DNA of 64,000 nucleotides from Dendrophyllia cribrosa (lineage: Eukaryota > Cnidaria > Anthozoa > Scleractinia > Dendrophylliidae), in contig JAJLRJ010000006.1 of assembly GCA_024195265.1 (NCBI GenBank), positions 2,617,001-2,681,000 of the forward strand, in the 5' to 3' direction. Numbering within the stretch: position 1 is the first letter of the stretch; each line of letters begins with the position of its first letter. The notes under the pieces are model-generated. The model made no database searches. It was not told the DNA's origin and saw only the letters and a list, made by a program, of their open reading frames with translations. Positions 48,113 through 58,745 of this stretch are shown here, piece by piece. The translations under genes were made by a program, and so were the position numbers.

Positions 48113-51100
48113 AAAGTAAGGGTTTATAATCGATCAAAATTTGAACAAACATGAATCAAACCTCTGCTTTTTTCTAATACAAACTTTACATAATATTTTT
48201 GTAACAGATTCCAACAATCCATTTTATGGCAACCGATACGTTCGCGGAAGCGATATATCGACTAGACTATTGTTTGATAACAATGGAGTACTGGCTGGAA
48301 TACAAGCAACGGTATGGCGACATGTATTTACTCGTATCGAGTTCTGATTTATTTATTTATTGTCTGCCTCTGTTTTGATTGGTCAGAGCCCGGGGGTGGG
48401 GGATACTTCCTATAATAGGCTATACGGGGATGCTCCGCCCGAAAGGGGTTCCTTTCTAAGGCTGGAGGTATATGAAAGGGTAGGGATTTCACGAGTTGAA
48501 GTATATGAAAGGGTAGGGAAAACACGAGCTGAAGTATAAAAAGGTAGGGAAAACTGCCATTTAAGCATTATAAAAAGGGCCTTTAAAAATATATGAAACC
48601 GACGCACGTAAAGGCTATATGAAAGGGGTACCATTTTCAATGAATGGTATATGAAAAGGGTACCTTTCCTGTCAAAAACGGTATATGACGGTATATGGAT
48701 TTGGATTTGTATATGGGTTTGGACCTCGGGGCGGAGCATCCCCATACAAAACTTTGTTGAGTCCCCCCCCCCCCTCCCGGGGGGGGCAGAGTTATTACTT
48801 TGGTTTTGGTTTTACGACAGTCATTTGAAAACCGCTCTAAAATGAGCAATTCTTCTCCAAAATGGCAGAACATTACACCAGTCAGCCCTATTGGGTGGGG
48901 CAATGATCGGATGAGACCCTTACTCCCAATTCCCTGTATCCGTCATTGAAAATTACTTTACTAACCAATTGTTCCTACTTAACCCTTTCACTCCCAGAGT
49001 AAGTTATGGAGACATGTAGTGTAGTTCTAACTTTTGAATCTGTTGACGAAATCATGGATGTGACCATTCAAATGAAACCTCTTTGGCAGTACTTTCCTTT
49101 GGTACTATTTGCTTTGCAGCATATTACAAAATGAAATTTGGGATTTTTCTTGAATTTTGAAATTTTTTTAGCACTCATGGGAGTTAAAGTAACGAAATTT
49201 ATGTCTCCCCCTCCCTCCCAGATCACTGAGTCAGACGAGCTAATCCTCTCACCCACCCGACCCCGACCAGGAGCGTTTGTAAAGGATGACCATGGTCACT
49301 ACCTAATAACAGCTTACTTCACCAAGAAACCACGAGATATCTGCAAGAAAAAACACAGAGATCGACGAGACGACGATAAGGAGAACGCAAAACACAAGAA
49401 CGAAGACACGCTTGTCATTCAAATGAGTGACGTCAGACTGTGCAAACCTCGGTTCATGGAAATACCGCTGGACGAGAGAAAACTGGCGCAGACCAAATGG
49501 GTGAAGGGGAAATGCTTTCGTAGAATGGGTGAGATAAAGTGGACGCTGTTCAGAAGATGACGGGGGTGCGGCGAGGAGAAGGGAAGGGGGGGGGGGGGGG
49601 GGGGGGGTTAGGGGCGGGAAGACTAACGAGATTAAAGGGGTTATGTCACATTTTTTGTGTTATTTTAAAAAGCCCAAAAGACATCTTTATATCAGTGGAA
49701 TTCCAAATATAATGGTCCAGGTTTGTTTAAAATTAGCCTACTAGAGCTACGACAGTCAAAATAAGCGTCGTAGGCTGCAGATGGCCAGGATGGGAATGGA
49801 TTACAAACATTACATCCCCTTGTTCTTGAAAAACTGGTTAAAACTCAGATTATATTATGGTCGATTCTCCCTACGAAAATTTACTTGATATCTTCCTTTT
49901 TGGGTTCTATAAGTATTTCATTTATGACAAAGGCATTTAGCTTTAATTTGGGAGCAGTTTGACCCAAAAACCTCAAAATCTCCGTGAGTTTTAGATGTAA
50001 TGTAAATTACTGGGTCAGTCTTGCAAAGTGTGAAAGGTGGGAGGGGAAGGAGAGGACGAGTGGGAGGCCCATGAATGGATACGACAAGCGCCCTCTTCCC
50101 TTCTTCCGTTTCAGCAGCACTGATAAAGAATTTCCTTATACTCCAGGAGTCCACTACTGGTATGATATTTCCTTAAACGTGCACTGTGATCAGGTGTTAC
50201 CGGTCTTTCTGTTGTACGATCAGGCGTCTCAGAGGTTGAAGTCATTTGGGTGGGCTGCTCTTGCTAACATAACCAGTTCTTTATGGGAGCATCCCCCAGC
50301 ACAGTACCTCCAGGTAACTTTCTAATCTCGCGCCGAGCCTTCGGGCTTCTTAGTCAGCGATTTGCTGCCGAAGAAAAGTGAACAGGAAGAAGCTTTCATT
50401 TTCTTTGGCAGCTCAGTTGACATGCGCGTAATGCGCGTGCACAGTTCCTCATTTCAACGAAGTTTAGATGGTGTTCAACAGAACCGCGGTCTAAACCAAT
50501 TTTAGTCTCCAACTCTAATATTTAAAGGTTGTTTACTGTGAACAGTAAGAAGAAGGCATACAGCAAAGGTTAGAAAAACATTTATCTACTTAAAATAACC
50601 CACTTATAAAGTTAGTCAGACTTCGTTCAAATAACCAGCCGTTTTAGTTTTCAAGGCAATACAAACCGGAAGATTTTTGCGTGATCACTTTGGTGGTCTC
50701 ACAACGGTCAATAGCCAATAGACAATGCCATGTTTGGTTTCAAAAACCTCTTGAGGTGTTGTTAAAAAAGAAAAACGTTAGAAGAAATGCGGTGACAAAA
50801 AAACCGCCAAGATTAGTGGTTACCATTTACCGGTATATTGGCTTTGGGACAGATATAAGACAGACAACCCGCATTGTAAGAAGCTTACGTTTTTCGAAAC
50901 AGACGTTCTAAAATTGACGATTTAGCATTTATGTATTTTCTTTGCGAAACTTTAGTTGAAAATGCGCCTGTTAGATTTTAAAATTTCCACAATTCTAACT
51001 ATTGTGATATCTTGAAGTGTACAGATAAGGTAGAAGCAAAGTAGAATTGCTTTTGTTAGTTAGGGCGGCATGGGATTACGGGATTTCCTCCTGGAAATAC

Positions 51101-51241
51101 AGAAAGAATAATCATTTATTCACTTTATCTTCTCAGTTTTTCTTCAAGGAGGTACCCAAATGTGTGATGCGTCAGAAAGTGATTTCCACTCAGCACATCT
51201 ACCTGTCTGATCCAAAGAAACTCACTTGTAGCGCCCCATAA
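44947..51241 (+). CDS. Secreted protein of an unnamed animal family, copy 2
   Basis: Exons 44947-45022, 46899-46922 (24-nt micro-exon), 47923-48003, 48208-48311, 49222-49528, 50147-50313 and 51137-51241 join to 864 nt and 287 residues, ending at TAA 51239-51241. Exon 1 is a signal peptide (MTKTNAFFVGILVLYIEIV) in phase 1, as in copy 1. Motifs shared with copy 1 are PFYGNRYVRG, TRLLFDNNGVLAGIQAT, LITAYFTKKPRDIC, GVHYWYDISLNVHCDQVLP, VFLLYDQ and QHIYLSDPKKLTC. Exons of 104, 167 and 105 nt are exactly as long as in copy 1. The fifth exon is 24 nt longer and holds a Lys/Arg/Asp-rich insertion after DIC, which may be a flexible or proteolysed loop. AATAAA occurs at about 51333. It is likely secreted, and the disulphide pattern is partly shared. 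I know the family only as conserved, uncharacterised animal proteins and cannot give a function. Confidence 0.85.
45023..46898. other. Intron 1 of secreted copy 2
   Basis: 1.9 kb, AT-rich, with a short ATTT microsatellite near 45724-45747 and a small inverted repeat near 46480-46510 (TTTCAACCTT...AAGGTTGAACG). Nothing else is recognised. Confidence 0.4.
48062..48111 (+). repeat. 50-base G homopolymer in an intron of secreted copy 2
   Basis: An uninterrupted G run 58 bases after exon 3. It lies on the transcribed sense strand, as in STN1. Confidence 0.85.
48365..48838. mobile_element. TAGAGCGG-family fragment split by a GGGG-ended element
   Basis: GTCTGCCTCTGTTTTGATTGGTCAGAG on the left and CAGAGTTATTACTTTGGTTT...GAAAACCGCTCTA on the right form the end of one fold-back copy. 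The insert 48389-48786 splits it. Confidence 0.65.
48389..48786. mobile_element. CCCGGGGG-ended TIR element with CAGAG target duplication
   Basis: CAGAG flanks both ends (48384-48388 and 48787-48791). Inverted sub-terminal blocks are TATACGGGGATGCTCCGCCC and GGGCGGAGCATCCCCATACA. The middle repeats TATATGAAAGGGTAGGG several times. It lies in the intron after exon 4 of secreted copy 2. A related but different G-ended element is at 60694-61153. Confidence 0.7.
48979..49192. mobile_element. Simple form of the TTAACCCTTTCACTCCCAGAGT element
   Basis: Ends TTAACCCTTTCACTCCCAGA and CATGGGAGTTAAAGT bound a single core containing TTGAATCTGTTGACGAAATC and GCAGTACTTTCC. This core is the unit that became the 106-bp satellite at 38590-39622. 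It ends 29 bases before exon 5 of secreted copy 2. Confidence 0.7.
49586..49607 (+). repeat. G homopolymer, 22 bases
   Basis: An uninterrupted G run 57 bases after exon 5 of secreted copy 2, followed by TTAGGGGCGGG. Confidence 0.8.
50456..50643. repeat. Degraded relative of the 42111-42936 element
   Basis: ACGAAGTTTAGATGGTGTT, AACCGCGGTCTAAACC and CTTCGTTCAAATAACCAGCC match the termini and sub-termini of the larger element, in rearranged form. It lies in the last intron of secreted copy 2. Confidence 0.55.
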
Positions 51242-51599
51242 TCATGTGATCACCACGTGACTATTGTGGCTGGGCACGTGACACACACGTGCATATATTT
51301 TACCAAACCATTGTAACATGAAATGTGAAGTCAATAAAGGAAGAAAATGAAAAATAAAATGTTGATTTGAAGTGTAATTTATTCACACGCACGGCTTTTG
51401 CAGTAGGAGGTTGGTCATCTAATGTCCGCAGACTAATAGCACATCTATGAGAAACAAACCGTAAATCGTCAGCAAGAAAAAACAGAAGACATCTTTCAGC
51501 TAAAACAAGCCAGCATTATAGACGTGGTAAATTCCCTTAAACTTAAAAGAAACATTAGCTAAGGCAATATTCAAGTTTGAAATAATAGGTACTGCTCCT

Positions 51600-52052
51600 G
51601 AATCAACGAAACTGCAGATACCATGAACGATCTATTACGTCACATTGGATCAAATACAAACAGTGATAAGCAACAGACCACTAAAGGACCGATCAAACAA
51701 TGTGGGAACGCATTCTCTCGAAATGGCACTACGGTCGGCCAAACCTGACATGATCAGCGCTGAAAAATAGAAAGCAGACGCAGACAGCTGTTTTGGGTTT
51801 GTTGGCCCTCTTCAGTGCGCCGTAGCTAAAACATAATGAGAATCGAAAGAGAGCCAACAAGCTCGAAACAGCTGTCTGCGTCTGCTTTCTAGTTTTGAGC
51901 TCTGCAGGTTTGGCCGATAGTAGTGCCATTTCGAGAGAATACCTTTCCACATTTGTTTGATCGGAGTTGCAGTGGTATGTTGCTTATTACTGTTTGTATT
52001 TGATCCAATGTGACGCAATAGGTCGTTCACGGTATCTGCAGTTTCGTTGATT
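51600..52052. repeat. Large inverted repeat with about 200-nt arms
   Basis: AATCAACGAAACTGCAGATA at 51601 is answered by TATCTGCAGTTTCGTTGATT near 52033-52052. The arms match along most of their length, including GGCACTACGGTCGGCCAAACC against GGTTTGGCCGATAGTAGTGCC and AGACGCAGACAGCTGTTT against AAACAGCTGTCTGCGTCT. The loop is near 51820-51840. The GAAACAGCTGTCTGCG motif recalls Penelope-like elements, but this is only an impression. Confidence 0.7.
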
Positions 52053-52160
52053 TACTTTTCCTGAGCAGTTTCAAGGAAAGCGGGATAAAAGACAGAAAAA
52101 TTGACACTAAACAAGGGAAAATGTAAGGAATTATCCAACATTATCTCTTGACACCCACGT

Positions 52161-52290
52161 AACAGCACGTAACAGCACATAACAGCACGTAACAGCAGGT
52201 AACAGCACGCAACAGCACGCAACAGCACGCAACAGCACGCAACAGCATGCAACAGCACGCAACAGCACGCAACAGCACGCAACAGCATGC
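52161..52290 (+). repeat. 10-bp minisatellite AACAGCACGC, 13 copies
   Basis: Thirteen consecutive 10-base units, AACAGCACGT/C with AACAGCATGC variants. The apparent reading frames through it (poly CVLLRAVAC) are artefacts of the repeat. Confidence 0.9.
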
Positions 52291-52547
52291 GCACTCCGTT
52301 CCCAGGTCCCCAGGGCCTTCTTCGCTTTCAAAATGGCGGGGTGGGCATGGAAACCTGTGGACACGATTCTTTGAGTATTTTTAAAACGTTATGCGTTTTT
52401 AAAAAAACGAAAATAAGATCCGTTTTCGGTGGTCGTAAATCCCATATTAGTATGGGCGATAGGCAAAATCAGGAGCCATAATCGGGGATGAAATACATGG
52501 AAACTTAAAAGTGCTCAAAAGAAAATGCATTATCATTAACAGATCAG

Positions 52548-52917
52548 TAGGGAGCTTAAGCAACCACGACGCCGACGGCAGCGAGAACGGCACAAAACAA
52601 TAGGCTTAATGAGCGAAAACAATACCTCTGCACGTGCGTTTTACATTTTGGTACATTTCTTTGCCGTTCCCTGCAAAACAACAACGTCAAATGATCAAAT
52701 TATAGGTTTTTTGGAGAACGTGAGCACACGACGGTTAATTTTCCTTTCTCCATTTGAACCGGAAAGCCATCCTTTCAAATTCAGCTCCTGGACAATCCAG
52801 TCACATTAGACAAACTAAACAAATTGGAGCAACTGCAAAGTAGTTTAAAATAGCGTGAATCCTTTTTTCAAGTGACGTTTTCCTTGGCGTTGCCGTCGTC
52901 GTTGCTTAAGCTCCCTA
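52548..52917. mobile_element. MITE with TAGGGAGCTTAAGCAAC ends (copy B)
   Basis: Inverted ends TAGGGAGCTTAAGCAACCACGACG and CGTCGTCGTTGCTTAAGCTCCCTA. This copy is longer and has better-preserved TIRs than copy A at 8193-8481. It is intergenic. Confidence 0.85.
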
Positions 52918-53589
52918 ATTAGTGTGGGTACGGTTTGACCATGATGGCCAAAGAAAGAGACAAGAATAATTGATGATAATTGATGATAATTTGTGATAAT
53001 GTATTCTAGTACATGCGCAGTTTTGTTTGGGCAGGTAATAACAAATGAGGAAATTAAATCACGAGAAAAAATAATTTGTAAGCCGCTAAATAGAGCGCGG
53101 GACGACTTAGGAAGGTAACATAAAACATCGTGATCCAATAAAAGGTAAGATTAATTAGACCAATTTGAATTTTGTATTTCATCGTTTTACTCATCCTTTG
53201 TTTTCCGGCGGAATAACTCCATTGTTAAGTTAAAGATATTTAGACATAATTAAACTGGAGAAAAAAGAGTAAATTTGCGCGCGCTCTAAGGGTTGTTCAC
53301 AATAGGAAATGTTTTGTTCACCAAGATCATTTTATCCAGATTCAACAAGATTCTCATATTTAGAAATAAGCCATTAAAGAAACTTTTTCTACATCCATTT
53401 AATATCTTGACTGCGCATCCATGAAATATGTCGTCAAATTGTTATAAACAACAACCAGAAGTGACCTGTCAGTAGAAGTTATACATTTTTAATGCAGCTG
53501 TCGATTCTAAAAAAAAAGAAACAGAGTTTTTACTTCTTACTTACCATCTACCTAAAAAATAGCGCTTAAGAAACTTTTTTGAATGGTCC

Positions 53590-54090
53590 AATTTAAATAA
53601 TTCGTCTAAGTGTAAATTTGAAGACGAATAAGAAAGGATAACCCAACGAAGAATCTTTGAAGTTTCCTAGTAAAGGACTGGGGAGATGAAATAGGCATCC
53701 CAAGAAACCTTGCGAACAAATAAAATCTAAGTAAAAAACCGTCTTCGTTTTCCGTCTAGATATAAATTTAGAGACAGATACCATGCACCTCTTCAGAACC
53801 TGTTATTTCATTGGATCTGGGGATCACGCAGATCGATGTATTGTTTTCAGGGCTAGGGTCCATTGCTCTGTTGTTTGTTCTATTGTTTTCTCAGACAATC
53901 CTGTGAGGCGTACATGCCGTCTCTTTACAAACGAATTATCTGTCTGACAGCCGAGTTAGCTGAAGACGAATTTAATTTTGCCCCATAGTTCGATTAATTC
54001 GTCTAAACACCGAATTTATATCTAGATGAACTATTCGTCTGTTCGTCTTATAATTCGTCTCTAGTATAAATTGGGCGAATTAGTTGCGGT
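53590..54090. repeat. ATTCGTCT-rich repeat cluster upstream of the NXPE-like gene
   Basis: The octamer ATTCGTCT or its complement occurs many times (near 53599, 53622, 53968, 53998, 54029 and 54051). Internal to it, 53771-53945 matches a second copy at about 60793-60960 (ACAGATACCA...; GGTCCATTG; TGTTGTTTGTTCTATTGTTTTCTCAG). It lies within 700 bases of the first NXPE-like start codon. Confidence 0.55.
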
Positions 54091-54294
54091 TATCTGGTAT
54101 GACTCTTGTTACAAGCTTTACATATAAATTCACCTTAGACTTTCGGAAACTTTTGGATATATTCGGATACCTAGGGAGATCTTCGAATTTACTCGGTTTA
54201 ATTTTTCGTTTTTAAAATGATTTGTATCTATCATACTACTTTTTTTTATTTTGAACTCCGCCAGGACAATGTAGTTCATTCCAACGTTACCAAT

Positions 54295-57200
54295 ATGGCC
54301 CGCGGGGAGCTGGGTCCGAGTTACAAACTAACAAGGAGGAAGAAAACATTGTTAATTATTGGAATAACATTGGCGGTCATTGCTTTAATACGGATTATCC
54401 AGTCACCTTCATCGGATGAAATCAGAATCGCGGACTTTATGAGACAATGGTGCCGCATTAGACAAGCGCGCGTAGACTGGGAACAAATATTAAAACCATG
54501 CAAAGGTAATCTTGCATGGGGCCCTAAACTTCCCGGATGGGAGTCTAAGCACCGCACTGACCCGGATGAAAGCTATATTTCGCTGTGGGACATTCGTCCG
54601 TGTGGCGAATTTAGCAAGTTGAGTATCAAAACCGTGACAAGCAATGGACTGGAGAAGAAAATCGGGGGCGACTCGTGGAGAGTACAGCTTAAAGGCCCGG
54701 CCTCAGTTGCTGGAACCGTTTTTGATCACATGAATGGGACCTATGAAGTCTTGTTCCTGATTATTGAGCCAGGGAACTATCAGGTGGAAGCTATTTTGGA
54801 TCATTCGCTCTGTGATGGTTTCACCGATCCCCCGCCAAACTGGTTTGTTGTCGGTACGTACTTACCACACATGGTTGTTCACACATTGTTGATTGCACTG
54901 TTCTCGATAATATAAAGTAATCGTTAAAAATAATTAATTTAAGGTCATTTGAGCTTAGTTTGCTGTTTTGTTAAAATCTCCTGTAACCTTTTCTTATCAA
55001 TTAGAGCATACATACCGATAACTTTTCCAACAAATCTGATAAGAAACCTAAACCATTCACGACTTGGCTTCCTCGTATTTTCCCGCAAAAAGCCACCCTT
55101 TAGAAGTGGCCAAAAATTGTGGAAACGTATACCCCTATAAAAGTGCAGTGGCACTGGACCTCGGAGGCAGAGGTACAACTGACAAATGATAACATTTCCA
55201 AATACTTTTGCTATAATACAGTATCAAACCTACTTGAAAGACTAAAACTTAATCGAAAAAGAAAAAGAAAAGAGATAACGTTGCAGAAGACTGACCGACG
55301 TAGAATGATACATATCTCCCGCCGCCGTCAGAATAATAATTTCTGCCTAATTCGTTCCTACGCCACTCAGTCGTCAGAAATTACATATTTCGAAGGATAA
55401 TTGGTTTATTTTTTTTTAAATAATTCAAAATAATAATTTGCAGATTCTGATCCTTTATGACAAACATGGTATAAAATAGAGTGATTAAAAATAATCTGTG
55501 TGCGTTTAGATCTAATTTAATTAAATTTAATGACTTTATTTATTCTTCATGCTGAATCAGCGGACACCAAGGTGACCCGCCACTGGTATAAATTCAAATG
55601 CAGTACATTAAATAACTGTATCTACAAAGCTAATCTTAGTAAAATTATGCGGCATTTCTTAAAATTTTCTTAAAAATTAACTTAAATTTGCTATATTCAA
55701 GGGAATGCACAAGGCAAAAACCAACAAGAGGGAGTTCTGGGTCCTACTAGGCGTGCAGCTGAGCGACCGTACATATTGAAATCGCTGAGGTTTGGAAACC
55801 CGATATGGATTAGCATTCGCCAAGTGCCTCTTGGGAAACGGCCTCTATATCAAGGTGAGGCTTATTCAGTCTTCCGAACAAACACTGTTTTCCATGCAGT
55901 CAACACAGTCTACAGCAGGAAGCTAACGGGGGGGGGGGGGGGGGGGGGAGGGTCCAAGATGATTATTGCCATATTCAGGGGTTCAGAGGACGAGTTGCCT
56001 CAAAACTAGTCTTAGAAACAGATTATATCGTATACTGTATGTATGCATACGTCACAAGTGACACGTACTGATTGCAGACCATTATTTTGTTTTCAGTGGT
56101 GCAGTCCGCGGGCGTAGGTTTGGACTTAACCTGTGGAATCCGGTGTAATTTTCTTTGGGATGGCTTTGGTAACTGGGTCAGCGGTAAGCATGGGACGCCA
56201 AGATGGAAGCCTTTTATAGCAGCAGATGGTGAGTTGCGAATGGTCATTTCGTTTGATAATGACGAAGGAGGCCAGCAAAGGATATTTCTTGCAGTATTTT
56301 AGTTGTCATGTGGAGGCACGGTGGTCTCGTGGTTAGCGGGTCGGACTTTCAACCTGAAGGTCGGGCCTGGGTCGAGCCTGGTCTCTGCCGCCGTGTTGTT
56401 TCCTTAGACAAGAAACTTTGCTCCACGTTGTCTCTCTCCACCCAGGTGTATAAATGGGTCCTGGCGACAAAATGCTGGAGGTAACTCCGCGATGGACTAG
56501 CATCCCATCCAGGGGGGAGTAGCAATATTCCTGGTTGCTTCATGCTACAGAAACCTGGTTAAGCTGTGGTTGAGTGGGCCACCTGCGGCCCGTGTGTGAC
56601 GTTACGTTTTTTTAGTTGTCGCAGTTGCTGAGAGAAAAATAATGCGACTCTAATTCTTGCAACCAGGGCGGCAATGCTTCAACGCAATTTTTTAGGCATT
56701 TCAGCCTAGAATAACATCTTTTACGATTTTTTTTTTGCATTTTATGATGCAACTTGTGGTTTTATACACTTATAAAGTAGTTGTTCTTTCTAGTAGTAGT
56801 CGAGACATATTGTATTAGTATTTCAGGCTAAGTCACATGTTCATGAATTGTAGATAGAGACAGACACAGCTCACTCAACCCCAGTCCTCTCCGGCCAGAC
56901 AGCGTGCTGTGGATATACGGGGACTCGGTCAGTGAACAGTTTTTCTGGGGAGTCAGACCACGTCCGCTATGCACTAATGTTTTTAAATGGTGCGGACACA
57001 CATACAACTGGATCTATCAGTTGAAAGGTAAAAAATGTTCGCGTTTTACTTTCTCTCCCAAAAGCGGTCAAGATGGAATAAAGAACAAATTTCCTTTTGC
57101 ACACTATTAAAGTACCGCTTTATTTGAATGGTCGCACTTTAGGATTTCATCCACAGACTCAAAAGTAAGAACCACCTTGTACAGTATAATAAGCAGCACC

Positions 57201-58745
57201 ACAGGAAAGTACTGCTCAGTAGCTTCCATTTGAATGGTCACACTTTTTCCGCAGACTCAAAAGTTCTGAAGGTTTATGTTAGAACTACCATGTACATCAT
57301 AATTAACAGCACCACATGAATTAAAGTACTGCTCAATAGCTTTCATTTAAATGGTCATTCTGATTGGACCGTCCGGCTCCATAAAAGCGTTTTGGTATCT
57401 TTTTTATCTAGAAACAGGGTTACCCATTTTATTCATATTTTTCTTTCAGGAAATTTATCAGTTGCAAAAGTCGCTGATGATAATCTTGACTTTAATTACA
57501 TGAGAGTCGCTAGTGAGGTGCTGGACATTATAACAAAACCATTCTTCGACAAGAACAGTGTGATCCTTCTCAATGCAGGGCTGCATTACTTGGAAAGCAC
57601 AAACTTTTCTAATTATCAAAAGACGATTGGTTCACTGATAAGGCTCTTTGAGGAAACAAAAATGGTCAAGAGGGCGAATGGACAACCGCTCTTTCCTGGT
57701 GAAATGATTTGGAGAACTACAACAGCCCTAAATAAACAGAAGCTTGACGGGAAACATATTCAAGCAAGAAGATTTTTAACATATCAGGTATTAGCGTTTC
57801 CATCCTGCTTTGCTTCGCCTTTTTTCTATAGAGCGGATTTCAACCGAGTGTCGAAAGTAATTTCGTAATTGCTTGGGTTTTGCATTGCTACGCTTTGTGA
57901 TTGGCTAAAAAATCTCGTGCCACTTTCTCAACCAATCAGAAGTAAAACCAATATCAATCGTGACTTGCTGCGTTTTCCCGCGCTTGGCGCCGGCTGATTG
58001 GTTCATTGGATTGTCTGCGTCTGTTGTGATTGGTCAGTGTGATTACTTTCGCTTTGGTTTTACGACACTCGAGTGAAAACTGCTCAAATATGTGTTTACC
58101 AACCAGCGCGATCGATTCACCATCGATGGGATGGTTATGGAGTTCTAAACGAAATTTAATCTTTCAAAGGGGAAAGAGAAAGATCGAGTTAGGATGGGTG
58201 AGGTCACATTGTTGTGAATGAGAAGAGTAATGTCCAGGGGTCAATTTAATAAAACTTTTAAAAGTGTAATTTACAAGTGTAGCCATTGTTTCAGAGGTTA
58301 AAAACAATAGCTACGCTTGTAAATTACAAGTGTAAAAGTTTTATTAAATTGACCTCAAGATTGCAGGGCCCACGCTACTCCATGATCGGCATCACAAAGT
58401 GTCCTCATACAGATTTATATATTAAATAATACGAAGTATTTGTTAAACAATACTTGCGTGCAATCCTGGACGACAAAAGTAAATGAGAATGGATAAAAAT
58501 AGTAAATATACCTTTAATGTTTCCTTTTTCAGCAGCGAGTTCTACTTTTCAACGCGTTCGCCACTTCCGCCATGTGTCAAGCGAATGTACCAGTGCTCGA
58601 TGTCCATCCACTGACTGACTCGTATCCATACGGGACGGGCAAATCGTCCCGACCCAAAGATGCAGTGCATTATGAACATTTTGTCTTCGAGTCGGCGGAA
58701 AGGATATTGGAAGATTACTTTTATAGAACTTATGAAAAAGATTAA
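54295..58745 (+). CDS. NXPE-like membrane protein with PC-esterase domain, gene 1
   Basis: Exons 54295-54853, 55702-55854, 56097-56228, 56854-57027, 57450-57787 and 58533-58745 join in frame (1569 nt, 522 residues), ending at TAA 58743-58745. A short basic cytoplasmic tail (TRRKK) precedes one membrane segment (TLLIIGITLAVIALIRII, about residues 19-36), predicting a type II membrane protein, probably Golgi or cell surface. Residues about 120-185 form a filamin-like Ig repeat as in NXPE proteins (GGDSWRVQLKGP, FDHMNGTYEVLFLIIEPGNY). The C-terminal half is an SGNH/PC-esterase domain with WIYGDSVSEQFF (GDS nucleophile block), ILLNAGLHYLES and the terminal LDVHPLTDSYPYG...DAVHYEH block, which likely holds the Asp-His pair. 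Such domains act on O-acyl groups, for example on glycans; the substrate here is unknown. An upstream in-frame Met at 54217 exists, but the Met before the basic tail is preferred. Confidence 0.85.
55928..55948 (+). repeat. G homopolymer, 21 bases
   Basis: An uninterrupted G run in intron 2 of NXPE-like gene 1, 74 bases after the donor end of exon 2. Confidence 0.8.
56308..56609 (+). mobile_element. tRNA-derived SINE with 11-bp target duplication
   Basis: The head has a pol III A box (GTGGTCTCGTGGTTAGCGGG) and a B box (GGGTCGAGCC, about 56369-56378), with spacing as in a tRNA. The body follows with TTTCCTTAGACAAGAAACTT and CCACCCAGGTGTATAAATGG. TTTTAGTTGTC is repeated exactly at 56297-56307 and 56610-56620, preceded by a short T run at the 3' end. 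It sits in sense orientation in intron 3 of NXPE-like gene 1. It needs LINE machinery to move. Confidence 0.88.
57113..57360 (-). repeat. 106-bp repeat, two units, reverse orientation
   Basis: TTTGAATGGTCGCACTTTAG, GATTTCATCCACAGACTCAA and CACAGGAAAGTACTGCTCAG are the complement of the unit arrayed at 37740-39360. It lies in intron 4 of NXPE-like gene 1. Confidence 0.75.
57829..58086. mobile_element. TAGAGCGG fold-back element, complete copy
   Basis: The ends GAGCGGATTTCAACCGAGTGTCG and CGACACTCGAGTGAAAACTGCTC are inverted. Internal blocks are TTTGTGATTGGCTAAAAAAT, AACCAATCAGAAGTAAAACC and TTGTGATTGGTCAG. This is the cleanest copy of the family. It lies in the last intron of NXPE-like gene 1. 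Confidence 0.75.
58237..58355. mobile_element. Fold-back MITE, GGGGTCAATT ends (copy B)
   Basis: GGGGTCAATTTAATAAAACT and AGTTTTATTAAATTGACCTC are inverted, with the core block TACAAGTGTAGCCATTGTTT. It is the same family as 44018-44124. Confidence 0.75.

Noticed and set aside
52161..52290. CRISPR-like array
   Set aside because: Units are 10 bp in direct tandem without spacers, in a eukaryotic genome.
52052..52364. Frames reading repeated CVLLRAVAC
   Set aside because: Translation of the 10-bp minisatellite; not a protein.
56308..56390. Possible tRNA gene
   Set aside because: A and B boxes are present, but there is no cloverleaf acceptor pairing, and target duplications show it is the head of a SINE.
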